From the NCBI RefSeq assembly GCF_014633365.1, contig NC_068338.1:48495716-48559715 (forward strand): a stretch of DNA of 64,000 bases, written 5' to 3'. Positions 24,128 through 36,653 of the stretch are shown piece by piece. The notes under the pieces were generated by a model. That model was not told where the DNA came from. It was given only the letters and a program-made list of their open reading frames with translations, and searched no databases. Numbering within the stretch: position 1 is the stretch's first letter; every line of letters starts with the position of its first letter. The stretch is from Diospyros lotus (Eukaryota > Streptophyta > Magnoliopsida > Ericales > Ebenaceae). The position numbers were made by a program, and so were the translations under genes.

Positions 24128-25340
24128 TGCTTGGAACTGCATGGCGGACGTAGTGGCGCTGACGTGTCCGCCGGTCGCTTGCCGCCTTCAGCTGGTGTCC
24201 TCGATCTTCAGATCCGATGCCGCTTGGGACAAGTTTCTGCCCTCCGATTACAACGACATTCTCGCTCTTGCCGTCCTCGATTCTTCGTCCTCCATCACTG
24301 GCTCTCCCATCATTCTTTTCTCGTCGACCTTGTCACTAACTAAGGTACTTCAAATTTCGTTCAATTGATTTGCTTAATTTTATCTGCTTCTTACCTGGGA
24401 TCGGAAATGGTGCTTTGTTAGTAGTACTACCAATAAGAAAATACATTAATGCTAATAGTCCGTTCAATTCACTTCGTTTATCACAATATCATGAGTTCCA
24501 TGTAATTACCTTTACATATTGCTTGGTTGACTTGATTTTCTAGGGTTTTTTTTTTGCTTGGTTATGATTTGGCTTGCATGTTAATAATACTAAGGAATTT
24601 ATATTCGCTTCGTAATTCGTTTAGTTTCTTTCCCTGAAATCAGTTGTCTCCCGACAAACGTGATACTTATTGTCAATATGAAGTCTTCAGACTTTTTGAG
24701 TTCAATTCTTCAAACTAGAATTTTTAATGCTGGTTTTGGTCCTTAGATTTGGTAATGCTGTGTTATGATGAAGAGAGTTGGAAATAATAGGCAGTTAAAC
24801 GCCAAACAAGTGCAAACCTATAGGAGTCGTCCTCAAATCACCTCTCGCAGAAACAAACATTTTGATTGAAAGTCGCCAGGCAGGGGCGTTATGCTCCTTC
24901 TGTTTATCATGTTTCCATCTTTCTCTGAAGTTGGTTGTCTTTTAAACTTCTTTGAATTTTATGATTGCTGTAATTATTCATCACAAATTACCTGGCTCTA
25001 GGTTCTCAGAAGTGGCTCAGCTTATTTATGAATGGCAGCTTGAAATTAAGCACTAGCATGCTTTCCCCAAACACAACCTATGTCGCATTCCTGGTCTTCA
25101 AGACAACAGCAGAAGCCTTTGGATATGGATTCCAGCCTATAGAGGCAGCCATTGGAAATAGTGGGTGTGAGCATAAGATACAAAACTGTTCATTTACATT
25201 GTGTTGTGGCAAGCTGCTGTCGGCGCCTAGTTATCTTGTTTGTTTAATTATCAAGTTGGGGGAGCTGGAAATCACCAACAAAGAGCTAGTGAATAGTGAT
25301 CATGTCAGCCCATGTATTTATTTAGTTAGATTTATAGATA
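24128..25340 (+). pseudogene. F-box / PP2-B relic lacking exon 2
   Basis: Part of exon 1 survives (24,141-24,344: ADVVALTCPPVACRLQLVSS, then AWDKFLPSDYNDILALAVLD). The F-box start is lost: the GGAACTGC word is joined to the later ATG with about 8 bp missing compared with 57,496-57,520. The donor AAG|GTACTT is kept. Exon 2 is not found. Exon 3 is recognisable from about 25,003 (FSEVAQLI, then LSPNTTYVAFLVFK) but has an 11-bp deletion after CTTGAAATT that shifts the frame, and the C-terminal half of PP2 is gone. A 3' UTR remnant (GTGATCATGTCAGC) follows. It is more diverged than the two intact genes are from each other, so it is an older duplicate. Confidence 0.85.
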
Positions 25341-25439
25341 ATATTAGGTGAGCCACAAACATGGTTGCCCTCTTGAAGTTGGGGTGAATTGGGATTTTGG
25401 TTCTTTGCTAAGTTGGAGAGTCTTGTTGATTGATATTGT

Positions 25440-26290
25440 TGTAACATACCCTCTGCAAAACTTCCTCCAGATAGCCTTTGGGAGAGTTCCCTTAGAGAAG
25501 TCAGTCTAGCCCCGAGAGAATGGCTTCTCCCAAAAGACCTGAGCACCCTTTCGAAGACCCTTTGAGGACTAGCTTCCCGCGCCTTTCCAAAGATCCTCTG
25601 GCAACTAGCTTCCTCGAAGGCTTAGGTAATATTTTGAAGACCTTTCAAGGACTAGTTCTCCCGAAGACCTTGGTACCCTTCTGAAGACCGGTTGGGACTA
25701 GCTTCCCTGAAGGCCTAGGTAGTCTTTTGAAGACCCTTCGAGGACTAGCTTCCCCAAAGGCTTGGCCCAACAAGTCCTCTCAAAGCCTAACCCATGGTCA
25801 ACCGGACACCCTTACTCGAAGGGTTATGCCATGCGCCCTCGTGCATGTGTGTCGTGTGTCTTACCTTGCCATGTGTTCCAGTCCTTCAAGGGGTATAAAT
25901 ACCCCTTGACCCCTCCTCTTCTGAATCCTTCTTTCGAATTCGAAGATCTCTCTCCAACTCTTCGACATAGACTCTTCTGAAGGCCTTATGTTATTTGGGA
26001 ACACCATTTGACACTCATCCTCATTGCATTTGCATCTGCATCTTTCCGTAGATCGACCACGTTTGACTTAGGTATCGGATCGCCCTAGCAAGAGAGATCC
26101 GCGCGTGCCTTTTGACTGTCAATTGTCTACTACCTTGTAAATCGAAAGACTTAAAGATGATTCTGTGACTTCTTACATTTGAAGATCCTATTCCTTTCGG
26201 ATCCACCCTTCTACAGGACCCATCTTCGCGTGACTCTTTCCGAGCAGACCTTGTTCTTTCACTTGGCCTTACCGACTTTCTACTGAGCTT
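25440..26290. mobile_element. LTR-like sequence with TATAAATACCCC promoter
   Basis: It begins TGTAACATACCCTC immediately after the F-box relic. It carries a GGGGTATAAATACCCC core promoter at about 25,898, a string of ~46-bp repeats upstream of it, and a GC-balanced downstream part. The right border is unclear (about 26,290) and abuts the truncated end of the gypsy element. It differs from the gypsy LTR at 34,872, so it is a separate solo or truncated LTR. Confidence 0.5.
25553..25775. repeat. Five imperfect ~46-bp tandem units inside the LTR-like block
   Basis: GAAGACC-(x)-GGACTAGCTTCCC-type units start near 25,553, 25,590, 25,636, 25,683 and 25,731. They sit upstream of the TATA box, as U3 subrepeats often do. 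Confidence 0.75.
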
Positions 26291-26399
26291 CATATGATTC
26301 TAAGCATTGGCCAAGTCCCTTTTTAGCTGCTGTAGAATCTGTTCTCTGTTGGAGGTGTTCATCCATTACTGCAACAGTTGTGGTATCTGGGAGGGTTGG

Positions 26400-29156
26400 T
26401 AAGAGGGGCGGTTTGTATCCAATTAACGCTTCAGAGGGAGACATTTTAATGGAACTATGGTGAATAGATTTATACCACCATTGAGCTAGAGATGGCCATT
26501 TGTGCTAGCCTCTAGGGTGTCGAAAGCATAGGCACCAAAGATAGGTTTCTAGTTATTGATTGACCCTTTTGATTTGTCCATCGGTTTAGGGATGGTAGGT
26601 TGATGACATACTCAGTTTAGCCCCCAGGGATCTCAACAGTGATTGCCACAGTAAAAGTAAATACCTTATCTATGTGTAACACTATGGTCTTGGGAATGCC
26701 ATGCAACTTAACGAGTTGGTATAAGAAGATTTTGGCCACTTCCTGAGCTGTGTATGGGTGAGTGAGGCTTAAGAAGTTAGCAAATTTTTTAAATCGATCC
26801 ACCACTACAAAAATGCAGTCCCTCCTCTTAGATTTTGGCACAACCCCTCTATAGAGTCCATTCAGGCACTCTCTCGTGTTTGTCCTAGGATTGTCATTGG
26901 TTGTAACAGTCCTGGAGAGGCCACCGTCTCATGTTTGCACCTCTTGCACACATCACAAGCCATAACAAACCTAATCACTGACTCGTTGAGCTTAGGCCAA
27001 TAGAAGAGCTGCTTCACCTTATAATAGGTGTTATGTATTCTCGAATGTCCCCCCGAAGGGGGGCTCATGTGAGGTTTGTAGGATTTTCTTCTTTAGTGCT
27101 ACACAGTCCCTAGTGACCAACCTTCCCTAATATCATATCAATCCATTATCTAGAGTATACCCCTTCTTGCTCGTAGGGTTTACAATCAGCTGTTCAAGTA
27201 AGGCCTTGGTCTGATCATTCGTTTCATAGCTCACTGCCACCTCATGACACTAATTTGGAATTAACACCGTGATGGCTGCTGGTGTCCCTTCCTCTTGACA
27301 TCGAGATAGGGCATTAAGTGCAATGTTCTCATTTCCCTTCTTGTACTATATAACATAGTCTAAGCCCAATAACTTTTTCATCCCCTTCTTCTGTAAATGA
27401 GTGTGAAGTTTCTGTTGTACCATAAACTTTAAGCTCTCATGATCCGTTTTGATTATGAATTGGCCCCCCCTCAAGATAGTTTTTCCATTTTTCCACTGCA
27501 AAAAATCATTGCCAATAGCTCTTTTTCGTAGATGCTCAGGCCTGCATGTTTGGGTGTCAATGCTTGATCTATAAATGTCAAGGGTCTCTCTTCCTGCATA
27601 AGGACAACTCTATACCTGTGCCACATGCATCTGTCTCTACCTCAAAGTCTTGCTGAAATTTGGCAGGCCTAACATTGGGGTCTCGCACATTGATCTCTTC
27701 AGCTGCTCAAAGGCTGCCTCAGCCTTAAGACTCCACACAAAATTGTCTTTCTTCAACGCTGTTAATGGCCTGCTAATCTCCCCATACCCCTTCACAAACT
27801 GTTGATAATGGCATGTTAACCCTAAGAAGCCCCTCAAGGCCATAATAGTTGTAGGTCTTAGCCAATTTGTCATGGCTGCTATTTTTCTTGGGTTAGTACT
27901 CACCCTCTTGCTAGATATAATATACCCCAACTATTCTACTTGTCTTTATGCAAAGGCACATTTGGACCTCAAACATAGTCCTTAGGTGTTTATGATGTAG
28001 GTCAAAAGTCTGACTATATATCAATATGTCATCAAAGAATACAAGGATAAAGTTCCTTAGGTGGGGTACAAAAATTTGATTCATCAGGGATTAAAATGTA
28101 GTCGAGGCAATTGTCAGGCCGAAGGGCATAGCAAGGAACTCATAGTGGCCATGATGGGTCTTGAATGCGGTCTTTGTTATGTCTGATGGGTTCATCCGGA
28201 TTTGGTGATAGCCGAATCTGAGGTTAAGTTTAGAAAAAATGGTGGCATGTTTCAACTCATCCAATAGGTCTTCAATAAGGGGAACATGGAATTTGTCCTT
28301 GATTGTGACAACATTTAATTGGGGGTAATCAACACAAAAACGCCATGAGCCATATTTCTTTTTGACTAATAATATGGATGATGCAAATGGGCTATGGCTT
28401 GATCTGATGAGAGATTTCTAAAGCATCTCTTTGACTATCTTTTCTATTTCTATCTTTTGGTTAGGAGGATAACAATAGGCTCGTGTATTGACATTGTTTG
28501 TGTTAGGTTTTAGGTTGATTGTGTGGTCAAGGTGTCGGGAGGGGGGTAGGGAATTAGGCTCTAAGAAGAGATCCTCAAATTTAGCTATTAGTATATTAAG
28601 AAGGTTGAGTTGGTGTGCGATGTTAGATTGGGGTAAGCTGCTCTTAGTTAACATGAATTCCCCTTCTGATCCCAGATCCTCCTCCATCCGATCTATGGCT
28701 TGAATGGAAAAAAACTGAGCCACTTGATTCATCTTGTGCTTGAGTATCTTCTGCAGTCTTTTCCTTGTGATCATTTTACATATTCCTACCTCCTTACTGC
28801 TTGTCAAGGTCATTTTTCTACCCTTCTTCTCAAATGTTACCTCCATGTTATTAAAGTCGAAGGAGATTGGACTTACATGTTTCATCCAATCTACTCCTAG
28901 CACCACATCACACACCCCTAGTTTAAGTAGCCTGAGATCAACCTCGAACTCTTCTCGCTAGATCTCCCAACAGAACCCCATGCATGTTGATAAACTCATA
29001 ACCTTATTTCCATTGGCCATTGTCACCGTTAGAGGTTGAGTGTTGACTAAGGAACATCTCAACCTACGAGCTGGACCTTCATCCAAAAAACTATGGGTGC
29101 TCGCACTATCAATTAGGATCATCAGCTTACAATCCTTCTAAAAGGAAACAAGGGCC
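26400..29156 (-). pseudogene. Gypsy pol: protease, RT, RNase H, integrase (broken)
   Basis: On the minus strand, protease appears first (LIDSAS at about 29,115; LGVDWM at about 28,895). Reverse transcriptase follows, with the FFDDILIYS catalytic motif at about 28,030. RNase H comes next (about 27,930-27,500), then the integrase HHCC region (DVCKRCK at about 26,945), core fragments (DCIFVVVDRF at about 26,815) and YHP-TDGQ at about 26,590. In-frame stops and shifts are frequent, so no continuous polyprotein exists. Confidence 0.8.
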
Positions 29157-32100
29157 TGTGGCCAAAACCCAACTACGAGTTTTAAAAAATCCTTTCAAAA
29201 CCAAAACAAACAATAGAGCAGCGAAAAGTGGAAGCAAAAATAATCATTGCAAGACTCAATATATTTCATCCATATGCTACAAATGAAAAACCATGCCATA
29301 TGGGGTTTTCTGATATACCTTTTCAGATAGATCTATTGTCGGTTGTCCGATCTCCTTCGTGCAAGCTGCTATTCCGGGTGACTAGCCTGCCTTCTCACTT
29401 GTGAAGGACCTAGTTAGTCCATGCACGCGATGCAATTGGAACCCTCCAATGGAGTTAGGATAGAGCTCTCTCAATGGAGGCAAACTGTTGCTCTATGGGT
29501 GTTCCTTCTTTGGTTGCTTCTTGACTATCCAATAGTCGGATCTTAATGGGAGAATACAAGGGGGAGAAAATGCAAGAAGCTTGGAGCAGGAACAAGCTAG
29601 ATGCAACTATGGAGGAAGAAGAGGAAGCATACACAAGCCTCTGTTCTCTTTATGAAACCAAGAGGGGGGAGAAGAATAATTGAGGGATTCACTCATAACA
29701 GTGCCTTTTTCTTTTTCCAAAATCCCTCATTATTTAACTCCTTGTCCTCAACTTGTCGGCCACGCCTCTTCCTTTCCCATATCCCTTTAATCAAGCAAAT
29801 CGTCCGAGTATTAAATATTGAGACGCAACAAAGCGGTGGAACTTCAATCGACTGAACTGTGAGGTTTAGTCGACCTAGGTTGTCTAGAACCTTTCGAATC
29901 AAGTTTGGTCGACCTGAGTCATCTAGAACCTTTCTGATCAAGTTCGATCGACCTAAGTTGTCCAGACTGCACTGCTTCGTCAATTTTTGCATTTTGGCCT
30001 TGCTATTATCTAAAAATTAGCCTTTCCATTATCGAGAATGCAACCAAGGCCTCTTTTTATCTAATAGCAATCTTCCATAACCTTAGATCCATGTGTCCAA
30101 TACATAATAGCAACCAACATCACTATCTCACAATGACGAGCAACACGATAAGAGCAATGGATCACTAATCTGTGCATTACTCGATTTGTGTGTGACTTTT
30201 TAGGTTCACAACCATGTAGCAATCGGAACACGTCAACTCCTTGGCATCGGTCAATCCCATCAACCTACTAAGGGGATCTCTTCAAATCCCCAAAGCACCC
30301 CGAAGGATCCTAAGTATCCACTAGCCAGAACTCAGGACGATCTTAATGCTAGTGAAATCCAACTTCATATGAACCTATTAAGGCTCTCGATTATCGTGCA
30401 TTATAGTCCTTCCACTGATTGACATCTCGATCGAGTGAGAGTCATGGACTGATTAAACTCACAGGACTTGGTAACTATGACAAATCCGATAAGGTGTGTG
30501 GTATAGATAGCATGTTAGATCCCATTAGACATTAGAACTCTTTCCAATCTCATGCTCACCCTGGCAGGGGATTTTCAACCACTACAATCAATACGGATTA
30601 CATAGGATGTACGCCTCCAACACATGGATGTAACGCCCCGTTTTTTCCTAAAGCGTCTGTTAACCCAAGATTTCAGGGATATTTTTTTCTCTCAACATAT
30701 ACTCAACAAGTGTAAATTAAACCCTGACAATCTCGATCTACCATCTCAGCATATTAACTTAAAAGAATAAGGTAAGACTAGTAATATCATCACATCAGCG
30801 GAAGCATAATCGAAGCCTTGAAAATATATATAACTGAATTCACTTTATTCATAATGTGGATAGAAATCAAAACATTGTTTGACATGACATTTTAAATCAA
30901 AATACATTGAGACACATCTCTCAACAACTACTACTAAACACTTCAAACATAGATAAAATATACACTAAAGATCACCAACGTAAATGATGGCTACATCTTG
31001 ATAACCCTTTTTCCTTTAGCACTGTTGCTTTCACCTGGAACGTTTGAATATTCCAAGAACATAGTCCAAATTAGATGCTGAATCATCTAAGTGAGAGTTC
31101 AACACATTTTTATGATTATATGCAAGACCATGAAACAAACTGACATATCCTGACATGTCCCACCTCAATAGAATCCCACATAGCACTTAACCCTAATCGG
31201 GGAAAATGCAATCTCTCTAAAGACAACACAACCACATCAACACATTGGCATAACACAATTCTGCTTAAGAGGGACAATCTCAACACATGAACCCGAGTAT
31301 CACCCCTATATCATGTTAGGCATTACGCTCTCACTCAAAAGGATTTCGGATCTCAACACAACCCTGGCCACAAGATGATCAACACTATTCTCGGAATCAA
31401 CGTCTACCTAGGCAATAATGCTATTTCTCAAAGGAGCCTAGAGTGGTGTCCACTCTCAGCTCCGCCACTTGAGCCAACATCCGGGGTAGCGTCCACTCTC
31501 AGCCCCGCCACTTAGTACCATAGGGTGAAGTCCGTCTCAACCCCGTCCCAAGTGAGTCACATAGCATTAATCCTTGGCACGCATCTCGAGTGCTATCACT
31601 CAAGTGCCATACATAGGTTGACAACCCACATCCCACATGCACATCGCACAAACATGCCAAGTCACTATTACCAATCATGCATCATATAAAGCCAACATTT
31701 GCATGCACATAATTTAAAATACAAAATTCAATGCACATGTAAATAACCACTCTGGATGAACTATCCATATGCAAACAACCTATCACAGGTCAAATTATTT
31801 GTATAAACAAATTATGTATAGGGTTAAACCACCCAAAATAAACCAAGTTTTCGATAGGATTACTCACAATAAAATAAGTTTTTTGGTAGGAACACTTACC
31901 TTAATGCGATTCAGAATGCCTCAACCTTAACTCTCGTGTCAGGCTTTTAAATGCTAAATTCTGAGCCCCAACACGTTCCTCGAGTTTCAAATAAATTTTT
32001 AGAGTTTTTCTCTATATTCCTTCCCTGCGTATTCCTTCTCCGCACATCCCTCCTTTCTCTCTTCATAGGTGATTTGAGCCGTGGCCACCAAGAATTGATC

Positions 32101-33530
32101 ATTACATGTCTCAATTATCGTGTAATTTCTTACAGCCTATTTCACTCTGTAATTATTCTCCCTATGTGCAAGAGATAACAATCAAATTGGATTCCAATAG
32201 CTGCCTTGGCCACCACTCCATATATACATATAATAATTGCATCATCCTTGCCAAGGAGGTCCTTGGCCTTCACACACATAAATACATATATTATATGAAG
32301 GAACTTGGCCTTCACACACACACTGCTCACGCACACACGTATATTTTATATATATATATATATATAACTATATGTAATTCAATATCTTAAAAAAATTATT
32401 TATTTAATTTCTAAATTTCTTTATCATCTCGTTAAGGTATTTCTTTAATTGCAATTGTACCCTAAAATATTAAATTAATAATCATTGATATACTTAAAAT
32501 CCAAAATTAATAACTTAAGATTTACTCGATAAGGATGATTTTGCCCCCGTGCCCTCACGGGACCCTTGTTTCATCTCAAAACCACTTCAGGGTTAATCCT
32601 TATGCAAAATTGGAGCCCCTTCAGGGTTCCGTTGACTTTTCGAAAGTCTCCTATGACGATTCAGTTTTTCAGCCTGAATCACAACTGTACTGAAAACAGT
32701 ATTGATTTCGATTTTTTTTAATACCATAAATCCTATCTCAGAACACTCGTCAATACCATATCATTTTCCTTAGACATCAAGGTTCCAGGGCACTCCCTGT
32801 GGTCGATTCAGTGACTTATTTTTACTATCAAGTCAATTTTTGATATTTTAATCTCACTTAAATTACGTGGCAACCTTATGCCGAAACAAGGGTATTACAA
32901 TAGAGGTCAATGGATGTCATCAGTAAATATCTGTCTCCATACAATACCATACAAAGACCACACAATGAGCATTCCCACCTCTTATATCTGATGGCTAAGC
33001 TCAGCAGTAAATCCTTGACACTAGTACACAAGACACCATGTCACCTCTAGTCTAAGGACCTGATACACAATCGAGAGCCATCGATAGATCATTAATCCTC
33101 AAGCCATGTGATCTGTTGTAGGCATCACATTCACTGAATGTTCTACCAACACGCACCCACATGTCTGCTATATAGGTCCCACGCAATGTGGCATGCGACT
33201 TACCACTCTATTCCCATTAGCATCTCATGCAAACAATAGTAGTAGCCTATGTGCTGATCCACTTATCGATATATCAAATTCCCCTTCTGATAAATCTAAG
33301 GATCGGGAATTTCTTTAAAATATCCTGAACTAGAGATCTAGGTCACACTGTCTCAACCCTTTGAGAGTAAGAACTCTATCAGGATATTTAGGAACTCATT
33401 CATTAAAAGTGAGAGGAGATGTATGAATGAAGATATGACCCTTTTTATTAATATCAAGAGTTAATCAAGAGTGTTATTCGCATACATCCCATGTAATGTA
33501 AATCTAGCATCTAGGACAGTATCACTAACA
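29157..33530. mobile_element. LTR-like insertion between gypsy gag and pol, itself split
   Basis: The gypsy frame breaks at about 29,156 and resumes at 33,531. The insert has TG...CA ends (TGTGGCC and CACTAACA; on the minus strand it begins TGTTAGTGATACTG) and contains the 2.27 kb insertion at 30,629-32,899. The net ~2.1 kb has no coding frame. Flanking five-base words (GGGCC and CCTCC) do not match, so the left end may be off or altered. A long solo LTR, probably in minus orientation, is the likeliest reading. Confidence 0.5.
30629..32899 (+). mobile_element. Solo-LTR-like element, TGTAACGCCC...GTATTACA family
   Basis: 2,271 bp from TGTAACGCCCCG to GGGTATTACA, flanked by ATGGA (30,624-30,628) and ATAGA (32,900-32,904), a five-base pair with one mismatch. 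The motif CTGGAACGTTTGAATATTCC at about 31,036 recurs in the LTR remnant ending at 43,902 (reverse) and in the one starting at 62,754, so three diverged members of one LTR family are in the window. No coding sequence. An uninterrupted TATA stretch lies at about 32,345. Confidence 0.65.
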
Positions 33531-34818
33531 CCTCCACCTTCCCTTCCACTTTGATTATTTTGCTATTAGTCAATCCCTTTATGGCGTGCAGAGATATCTT
33601 ACCATTGTCTTCATCTTCCTCTCCGTGTGAATTAGGTGTTTCTTCCTCATCTGCTACTTCTCCTTCTTCCCTTTCTAATAGCAATAGTTGTTTCTTACAT
33701 TGGTAGCCTGGGAAGTACTTATCCCCACATCGAAAGCAGAGGTCTGCCTACCTCCTCTGCTCGATCGTCTTCCCACCTTGAATTATAGGGGATGGTAATG
33801 GTAAACTCCGAGCTCCTTGACATCCTCTACCTATTTCCTTGATATAACTTTTTCCACCTTGATGTAAGACACTCTGGTTACCTCATTTGGTTGTCAATAT
33901 TTGCCTTTTCATCAATGCTTCCACCATCATCTCGTGCAGCCTTGTACTGTCCGTCGCATGCTTTAGGGTCTTAGGTTGTAACACTTTCACCATCAGCCTC
34001 AATTCTTCATTCAAGCCACTTATAAAGCTTGAAATGGAGTAGGCCTCATTCAAGTATGAGTTATGATTTAACATAAGAACCTTCAACTCCTCGAATCTTA
34101 GCTGATATTCTAGCACCTATCCTTCTTGCTTGATCTTATTAAACTCCTCCACTATATTAGTCAATCCTCAATCTCCAAACCTCTCGCATCATTCCTCTGC
34201 AAAATCATCCCACCTGCAATCCTCTTGCACCTTGGACCAACCTTGGTGCCAAGCATCGCCCGCATCATTGAGATAGGCCGCAACCACGACCACCTTCTAT
34301 CTCTTTGTCACTCCATACCACTCAAACATCCATTCACACCTTCTGATCCACCATCGGGGGCTCACACCATAGAATAGTGGGATATCCAATTGTGGCATAG
34401 GAAAACCATGTGGAGTTTCCACTATCGGTGCTTAGTGTCTGTGTCCCCACACGTTCTCACTGGTCTCCACGTGATCTTCTCTTAATTCAAAGGTTTCGAT
34501 AGTCCTTTGATTCACTCATTGCGTAGGAAGAATCGGATTCGATCTCTCCTTAGGAGGAAAGTCGAGAGAAATTCATACCCGATGTTGCTTAGCAAACATC
34601 ACCATGAATCCCTGGAGTTGCTCTCTAATCTAAACTCCAAATTCTTCTCGGGCCTGAGCAACCACCCCATCTAGTTTCCTATCGACCGCCATGATGGATT
34701 TGTGATTCCTGTTGGATCCTGACTCCAATTGGTCCACTTGGGCTTGCAAATAGATCATCGTCGAGCCAAACTGCTGCAACTGAGTTTCTAAGTTCTTCAT
34801 TCTAGTTCCTTCGGCCAT
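33531..34818 (-). pseudogene. Gypsy gag (broken)
   Basis: It starts at 34,818 on the minus strand (MAEGTRMKN), just after the primer site. An N-terminal coiled-coil-like stretch is followed by the core motif (SSFISGLNEELRLMVK) at about 34,040, and a zinc knuckle-like CFRCGDKYFPGYQC at about 33,740 in which tyrosine replaces the usual histidine. Stops and frameshifts split it. Confidence 0.75.
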
Positions 34819-34855
34819 TGATAGTATTTGCGAAAACCTCTCTGGCCAAGGATCG

Positions 34856-34867
34856 GCTTTGATACCA
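34856..34867 (-). promoter_or_regulatory. Primer binding site of the gypsy element
   Basis: On the minus strand TGGTATCAAAGC lies four bases inside the LTR end (ATCTGACA). It resembles the initiator tRNA-Met site with one change. Confidence 0.7.
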
Positions 34868-34871
34868 AAAT

Positions 34872-35211
34872 TGTCAGATCTTAAGGGATTTGGCAATTGA
34901 TCTCCTCCGATAGGATGGAAATCACGAAAGTTCGAGAGAATTATCAAGAGAGGGAGAGAATTGAGAGGGGGAGGGAGAGAGAGAGAGAGAGGAATTCAGA
35001 TTTGAATTTGATTAAACTTTTCCAAATGCCTCCACTAGTTGGATCGACGTCTTTTTATACAAATCCTCCTATTACATGGGTATTTCTTACCCAAAAGCCT
35101 AACTGCCTGAGTACAACGTGTTAAGGCTTCTCTAGGTACATCATGCCACGACAGTCTATAACTACCTTCATTCAACTATACAACACAGCTATAATTGGCA
35201 AGTACATGACA
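34872..35211 (-). repeat. 5' LTR of the gypsy element
   Basis: On the minus strand it runs TGTCATGTACTTGCC...AGATCTGACA, 340 bp. It has a TATAAAAAGACG core promoter (about 35,060) and a CT-rich tract downstream. No second LTR is found in the window. Confidence 0.8.
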
Positions 35212-35728
35212 ATCATGAGGCTCCCAACCCTATGTGAGGATTGAGTTGTTGCGTTGCCTTACCATTGTTTTGCGAAACAACTATTTCTACAACTCAAATT
35301 CGTAACTTTTCAATCACCGAGGAGCAACCTTATCGTTGCTACAACAACACATTATTGAAAGTCACTGCATAAAATAGTGTACCTTAAAAAGATATTCTGA
35401 TTTCTTCAAAATCCCTATGTTGATTCCATACCTGGTGGAAATGTTGTTTTGTTTATAGTTGTTCAGATAGGCAGTGGAATTGATCTTTTTCTATAAGAAA
35501 AATGGTGACAAATTACATGGTTATTAAAATTATATTTTCTAGTATGCTTTTTAAAGAGAGATCTTACATTGGTTAAGACTTGAAATAATTATATTACTAA
35601 TTAATTGGAATTTTAGGGTTGGGTGTTCAATAATTCAAATGATTTATTTATTAAAGAAACCAATAGAGTGGTGAGAGAAGAGAAGGAAATTATTATATAG
35701 TTTTGTCTTTGTTACATGAATTCCTTTA

Positions 35729-35937
35729 TGTAGAAATGTAAGAAAAGGGGACAATGGATCCATACTTTATGGGATCCCACAAATTGAGGAAACATGTATC
35801 CATGTTTCATGGGTTACATGTTTCCATGTTTTATGGGTTTTACTTTTCTATCTTTTGGTGTGTGTATAAGATGTCGTATGTAGATTAGATTGTAAGAGAA
35901 GATATCATTGTATTCCATATTGTTTTGTTTGGTTATA
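35729..35937 (+). repeat. 5' LTR of copia-1
   Basis: 209 bp, TGTAGAAATG to GGTTATA. It matches 44,969-45,177 with about eight differences, mostly C/T or G/A. Confidence 0.9.
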
Positions 35938-35949
35938 TGGTATCAGAGC
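35938..35949 (+). promoter_or_regulatory. Primer binding site of copia-1
   Basis: TGGTATCAGAGC starts directly after the LTR and fits initiator tRNA-Met. Confidence 0.85.
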
Positions 35950-36653
35950 TCGATTCAATAGCCGTAGATTTGCCATTCTTCTAGCAGACAAGTTCGTTGT
36001 TGCTGTCAAAACGCCAGGGATAGAAACGTTTCGGTGTCTGTCATTGTTTCAGCCTCACACAGCCTTCGTCACCCCACTGTCGACCTTCGTCCTCCGTCGA
36101 TCATCAACCTCAGAGTCACCATCGTCAACTTCGGCAGCCACCATAGATTGTTGGCCTCGTTGCCTTTGTCTTCAGATCTTGTGATCGCCGAACATCACCA
36201 CCATTGATTGGGCTTTTGCGACCACCTTGTCCATCGCCGTCGCCAACCTCTAATTGGTCAACCCCCGGAGCCCAGCCACCGTTGCAGTCGTCACACGTTG
36301 GCATGCGCCACCCTTCAGATCAATTCGCCAACACTGTTTTTGCTCCGATCTCCTTCTCTAGTACTCCAATTGCGACGCCATCACCACCGTTGGAGTCATC
36401 TCTCTCAGCCCATCCAGATCGCTATGGTTTCGTTGTCGTCAGCCACCACCGTCGGTCACAAAAAAATTTGTTGTTGTTGCTTTAGCAAGCTTCTGTGATT
36501 GTTGGTGGGATTTCTCCATTGTTGCTAGCCACGTTTTTAGCAAACCCAGATCCTAGTCAGATCTGACCCGCCCAGATACGACCCACTTTAGATTTGCTCA
36601 ACCAGAGTTGACTCATTGGGCCAGATCCAATTGCCAGTTTCACCAGACAAATC
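35950..36653 (+). other. Copia-1 leader without recognisable gag
   Basis: About 700 bp of CCACCGTCG-rich sequence lies where gag should start. Frames are short and none resembles copia gag. It may be a long leader, captured sequence, or gag beyond recognition. Confidence 0.4.

Larger units (their letters stand above)
26300..35211 (-). mobile_element. Decayed Ty3-gypsy retrotransposon, left end missing
   Basis: Read on the minus strand: 5' LTR (34,872-35,211), primer site, gag (34,818-33,531), protease, reverse transcriptase, RNase H and integrase (29,156-26,400). The end after integrase and the 3' LTR are missing at about 26,300. ATCAT follows the LTR at 35,212-35,216 but its partner cannot be found. 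Two LTR-like insertions (29,157-33,530 and, inside it, 30,629-32,899) split gag from pol. Many stops and frameshifts make it inactive. Its LTR marks the left limit of duplication copy B. Confidence 0.85.

Noticed and set aside
32106..32390. 94-codon frame inside the solo LTR at 30,629
   Set aside because: Translation of CACAC/TATA low-complexity sequence, with no domain.
36204..36498. Overlapping plus-strand frames of 93-96 codons in the copia-1 leader
   Set aside because: Two frames over the same CCACC-rich sequence with no gag motif.
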